A program made the translations under genes and the position numbers. Source: Planctomycetota bacterium (GTDB lineage Bacteria > Planctomycetota > MHYJ01 > JACQXL01). From it: a stretch of 6,570 nucleotides of DNA. Below the pieces are notes generated by a model. The model searched no databases. It saw only the letters and a list, made by a program, of their open reading frames with translations, and was not told where the DNA came from. This document shows positions 6,401 through 6,570 of this stretch, in pieces (positions within the stretch are counted from its first letter, which is position 1; each line of letters begins with the position of its first letter). The stretch spans positions 1 to 6,570 of the forward strand of contig JASEHY010000076.1 in NCBI GenBank assembly GCA_030018555.1, in the 5' to 3' direction.

Positions 6401-6570
6401 AACAGATTGGGAAACATTTTCTACAGAGAAAGGAATCAATAACATAAAGATTGGTGCTACTTTTTATGTTACGGCTGAGAAGGTGGGAAGAGGTCGCCCC
6501 GGTGGATATCGGGGCGGCGCCGGCGAACCCTCAGCAACAGCGGGAGAACAAGCACCAGGTCAACAGTTTG
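3465..6570 (+). CDS. GGDEF diguanylate cyclase fused to STAND/AAA_16-type ATPase and a duplicated unnamed domain (3' partial)
   Basis: The frame is open from ATG 3465 to the window end (1035 codons), with an in-frame stop upstream at 3438. Residues 18-176 are a GGDEF domain, which makes c-di-GMP from two GTP: DELTNLYNRRFF, the metal/guanine site DIDYFKRINDTYGH (D53, D55, N61), RYAGDEF (active-site AGDEF at 94-98) and the closing KRQGRNRV. The residues where an inhibitory RxxD I-site would lie (85-88) are GTRG, so product inhibition is unlikely. Next is an ATPase: FIGR (201-204), Walker A GPVGSGKS (229-236), Walker B ILFMIDEFQ (344-352), GAIRDE (377-382) and GNPLFIEEL (451-459). A helical region follows with QATVVGRE (535) and AYHFNLAGNTEKA (633), as in AAA_16 regulators. 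Two tandem copies of an unnamed domain (about 694-835 and 859-1005) precede a Gly/Pro linker. No signal peptide or membrane segment is seen. I infer a cytosolic, nucleotide-switched cyclase; the input is unknown. Confidence 0.9.
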   Translation, partial: MNIASVSKEELTKLVFIDELTNLYNRRFFNRYLNEDTDWKSPASRPLSLLMIDIDYFKRINDTYGHLEGDNVLTQLGAVLKEAIGTRGLVIRYAGDEFSLVLPSVDKNQSFKVSCELLELVGKTPFKRRDERQSPLNIQISIGIASFPDDAGSSLELIEQADKALYLSKRQGRNRVSIVGTFSEDDVLEKTIFQNFPCPHFIGRQDFYQEIIQALSDYKMAHLFILLEGPVGSGKSRLLKELSSFPDALTFYSCCDEIEINIPYKPLITFLRELSKSNNPALRAVIDELPAGTIKELRKLVPLGAVSSTIETAAVVPSGEEGDRKLLFDALTEVLGRLSLKTPILFMIDEFQNIDPATLLVLSALTDRTEGHCVFLGAIRDEYLVSGATVNDALNHFLSALEEKESASNIYRRISLSVFNAQQTTEMISRILPHQSFSPAFDNKIYQTTKGNPLFIEELLKHLLLTNYIRYKNKQWVLDLSIVPSLTGLPWEPPSCEGRDSSLVGAENIWTKDLDEIIRENIDLLETETQTIIKQATVVGREVPVDILKDVAKQNEGETIDALDKAKQLNIIRSTVPSNDDHFTFTSKRFQEVIYDRIDEKEKEMLHQAVGEVTEKLYQSKPGGTDAVAPALAYHFNLAGNTEKAQAYSQQMGQNNAMLFRKDEIPGYYTSSTGIVLSRIKEAINPLSSSKMSLVKDLLRNLISSNKNIRFYPDSSQLTVNTLFALIKVMNSIFEEAEIFTLSESKNLLHINTVVLDTKTYGSVVDEFLSLMKEHYIKGVTFRKGCSERETEKFLINLDKSPDKPFAQQGYWNQYLDEKGITNIGITQRAFIAKKDKAVATALTPTAEKIELDSVLIQALKDFIRFFCAAIENIKLYPPGSSLSLEAMRYVNKSIEEVFKHLPPPGILNISVSEDILLINGNPVHQRLLGQGAVLMVNLIHTYQLKSIAFTSEVSKQEMESFVEMLGRIPVDEARNKSATDWETFSTEKGINNIKIGATFYVTAEKVGRGRPGGYRGGAGEPSATAGEQAPGQQF
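4406..4421 (+). repeat. 16-bp dispersed repeat, copy 1
   Basis: GGTAGTCCCGTCAGGG is the exact reverse complement of bases 4918-4933 in the same gene. Here it encodes part of AVVPSGE, in the loop before Walker B. The other copy is read on the opposite strand and yields a different peptide, so conservation is at the DNA level. Confidence 0.8.
4918..4933 (-). repeat. 16-bp dispersed repeat, copy 2 (inverted)
   Basis: CCCTGACGGGACTACC is the exact reverse complement of bases 4406-4421. It contains the imperfect palindrome GTCCC-TGAC-GGGAC (from 4917). A second GACGGGAC follows at 4957-4964. The copy encodes SLTGLP within a Pro/Gly/Ser-rich loop (residues about 483-510) between the ATPase core and its helical region, probably an insertion. 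Confidence 0.8.
5544..5969 (+). other. Unnamed domain, tandem copy 1 (residues about 694-835)
   Basis: The segment runs from LVKDLLRNLISS through NIRFYPDSSQLT, then a beta-like SESKNLLHINTVVLD, IKGVTFRKGCSERETEKFL and YLDEKGITNIGIT. Each of these blocks has a counterpart in the same order in the next copy. I do not recognise a named family. The alternation of amphipathic helices and short beta-like strands suggests a compact alpha/beta module. Confidence 0.65.
6039..6479 (+). other. Unnamed domain, tandem copy 2 (residues about 859-1005)
   Basis: Matching blocks, in order, are ALKDFIRFFCAA, NIKLYPPGSSLS, VSEDILLINGNPVH, LKSIAFTSEVSKQEMESFV and FSTEKGINNIKIG. This copy keeps a YPPGSS motif where copy 1 has YPDSSQ. 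I recall similar 'YPP' helical regions in large regulatory proteins of uncharacterised bacteria, but cannot name a family. Sequence between the copies (about 836-858) is a short Ala/Thr/Lys linker. Confidence 0.65.
6495..6516. repeat. GC-rich palindrome encoding a Gly/Arg/Pro linker
   Basis: CGCCCCG (6495-6501) and CGGGGCG (6510-6516) form a perfect 7-bp inverted repeat around GTGGATAT. The surrounding DNA is much richer in GC than the rest of the gene and encodes a flexible linker (GRGRPGGYRGGAGEP) after the second unnamed domain. CCGGTGGA and ATCGGGGC are shared with the linker near 1350-1385 in the ligase gene. Further domains presumably follow beyond the window. Confidence 0.6.

Overview
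The window looks like a chromosomal piece of a Gram-negative-type bacterium. It encodes an O-antigen ligase/polymerase-type membrane protein and a diguanylate cyclase, so bacterial origin is clear. The AT-leaning composition, short dispersed palindromes (several inside genes) and a copy of the widespread GTCATTGCGAG...GCAATCTC interspersed repeat are reminiscent of uncultivated candidate-phylum or Nitrospirota/Planctomycetota-like genomes. The taxon itself cannot be fixed from this sequence. I found no rRNA, tRNA, CRISPR array, transposase or integrase.

Layout. (1) Bases 2-2389, plus strand: an O-antigen ligase family protein whose 5' end lies outside the window, with a hydrophobic Wzy_C-type core, a second set of membrane helices and a C-terminal TPR-like tail. 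(2) Bases 2392-2472: between two convergent genes sits a palindrome built of 8-bp units. Two opposed arrays of 'AC' octamers meet at the self-complementary unit ACTATAGT. (3) Bases 2473-3255, minus strand: a TauE/SafE-type permease. (4) Bases 3256-3464: a divergent intergenic region with the interspersed repeat on the permease side and a good sigma-70-like promoter facing right. (5) Bases 3465-6570, plus strand: one uninterrupted reading frame of at least 1035 codons that runs off the window. It joins a GGDEF domain (AGDEF variant, no RxxD I-site) to a STAND/AAA_16-type ATPase, then to two tandem copies of a domain I cannot name, then to a Gly/Pro-rich linker.

The genes do not form one operon: the permease is convergent with the ligase and divergent from the cyclase. 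A link between c-di-GMP output and surface polysaccharide is possible but is inference from proximity alone. The most interesting items are the octamer palindrome, the GGDEF-STAND multidomain protein with its duplicated unnamed domain and probably leaderless start, and the short GC-rich palindromes and repeats that encode linkers inside both large genes, including a (TCAG)5 tract in the ligase.
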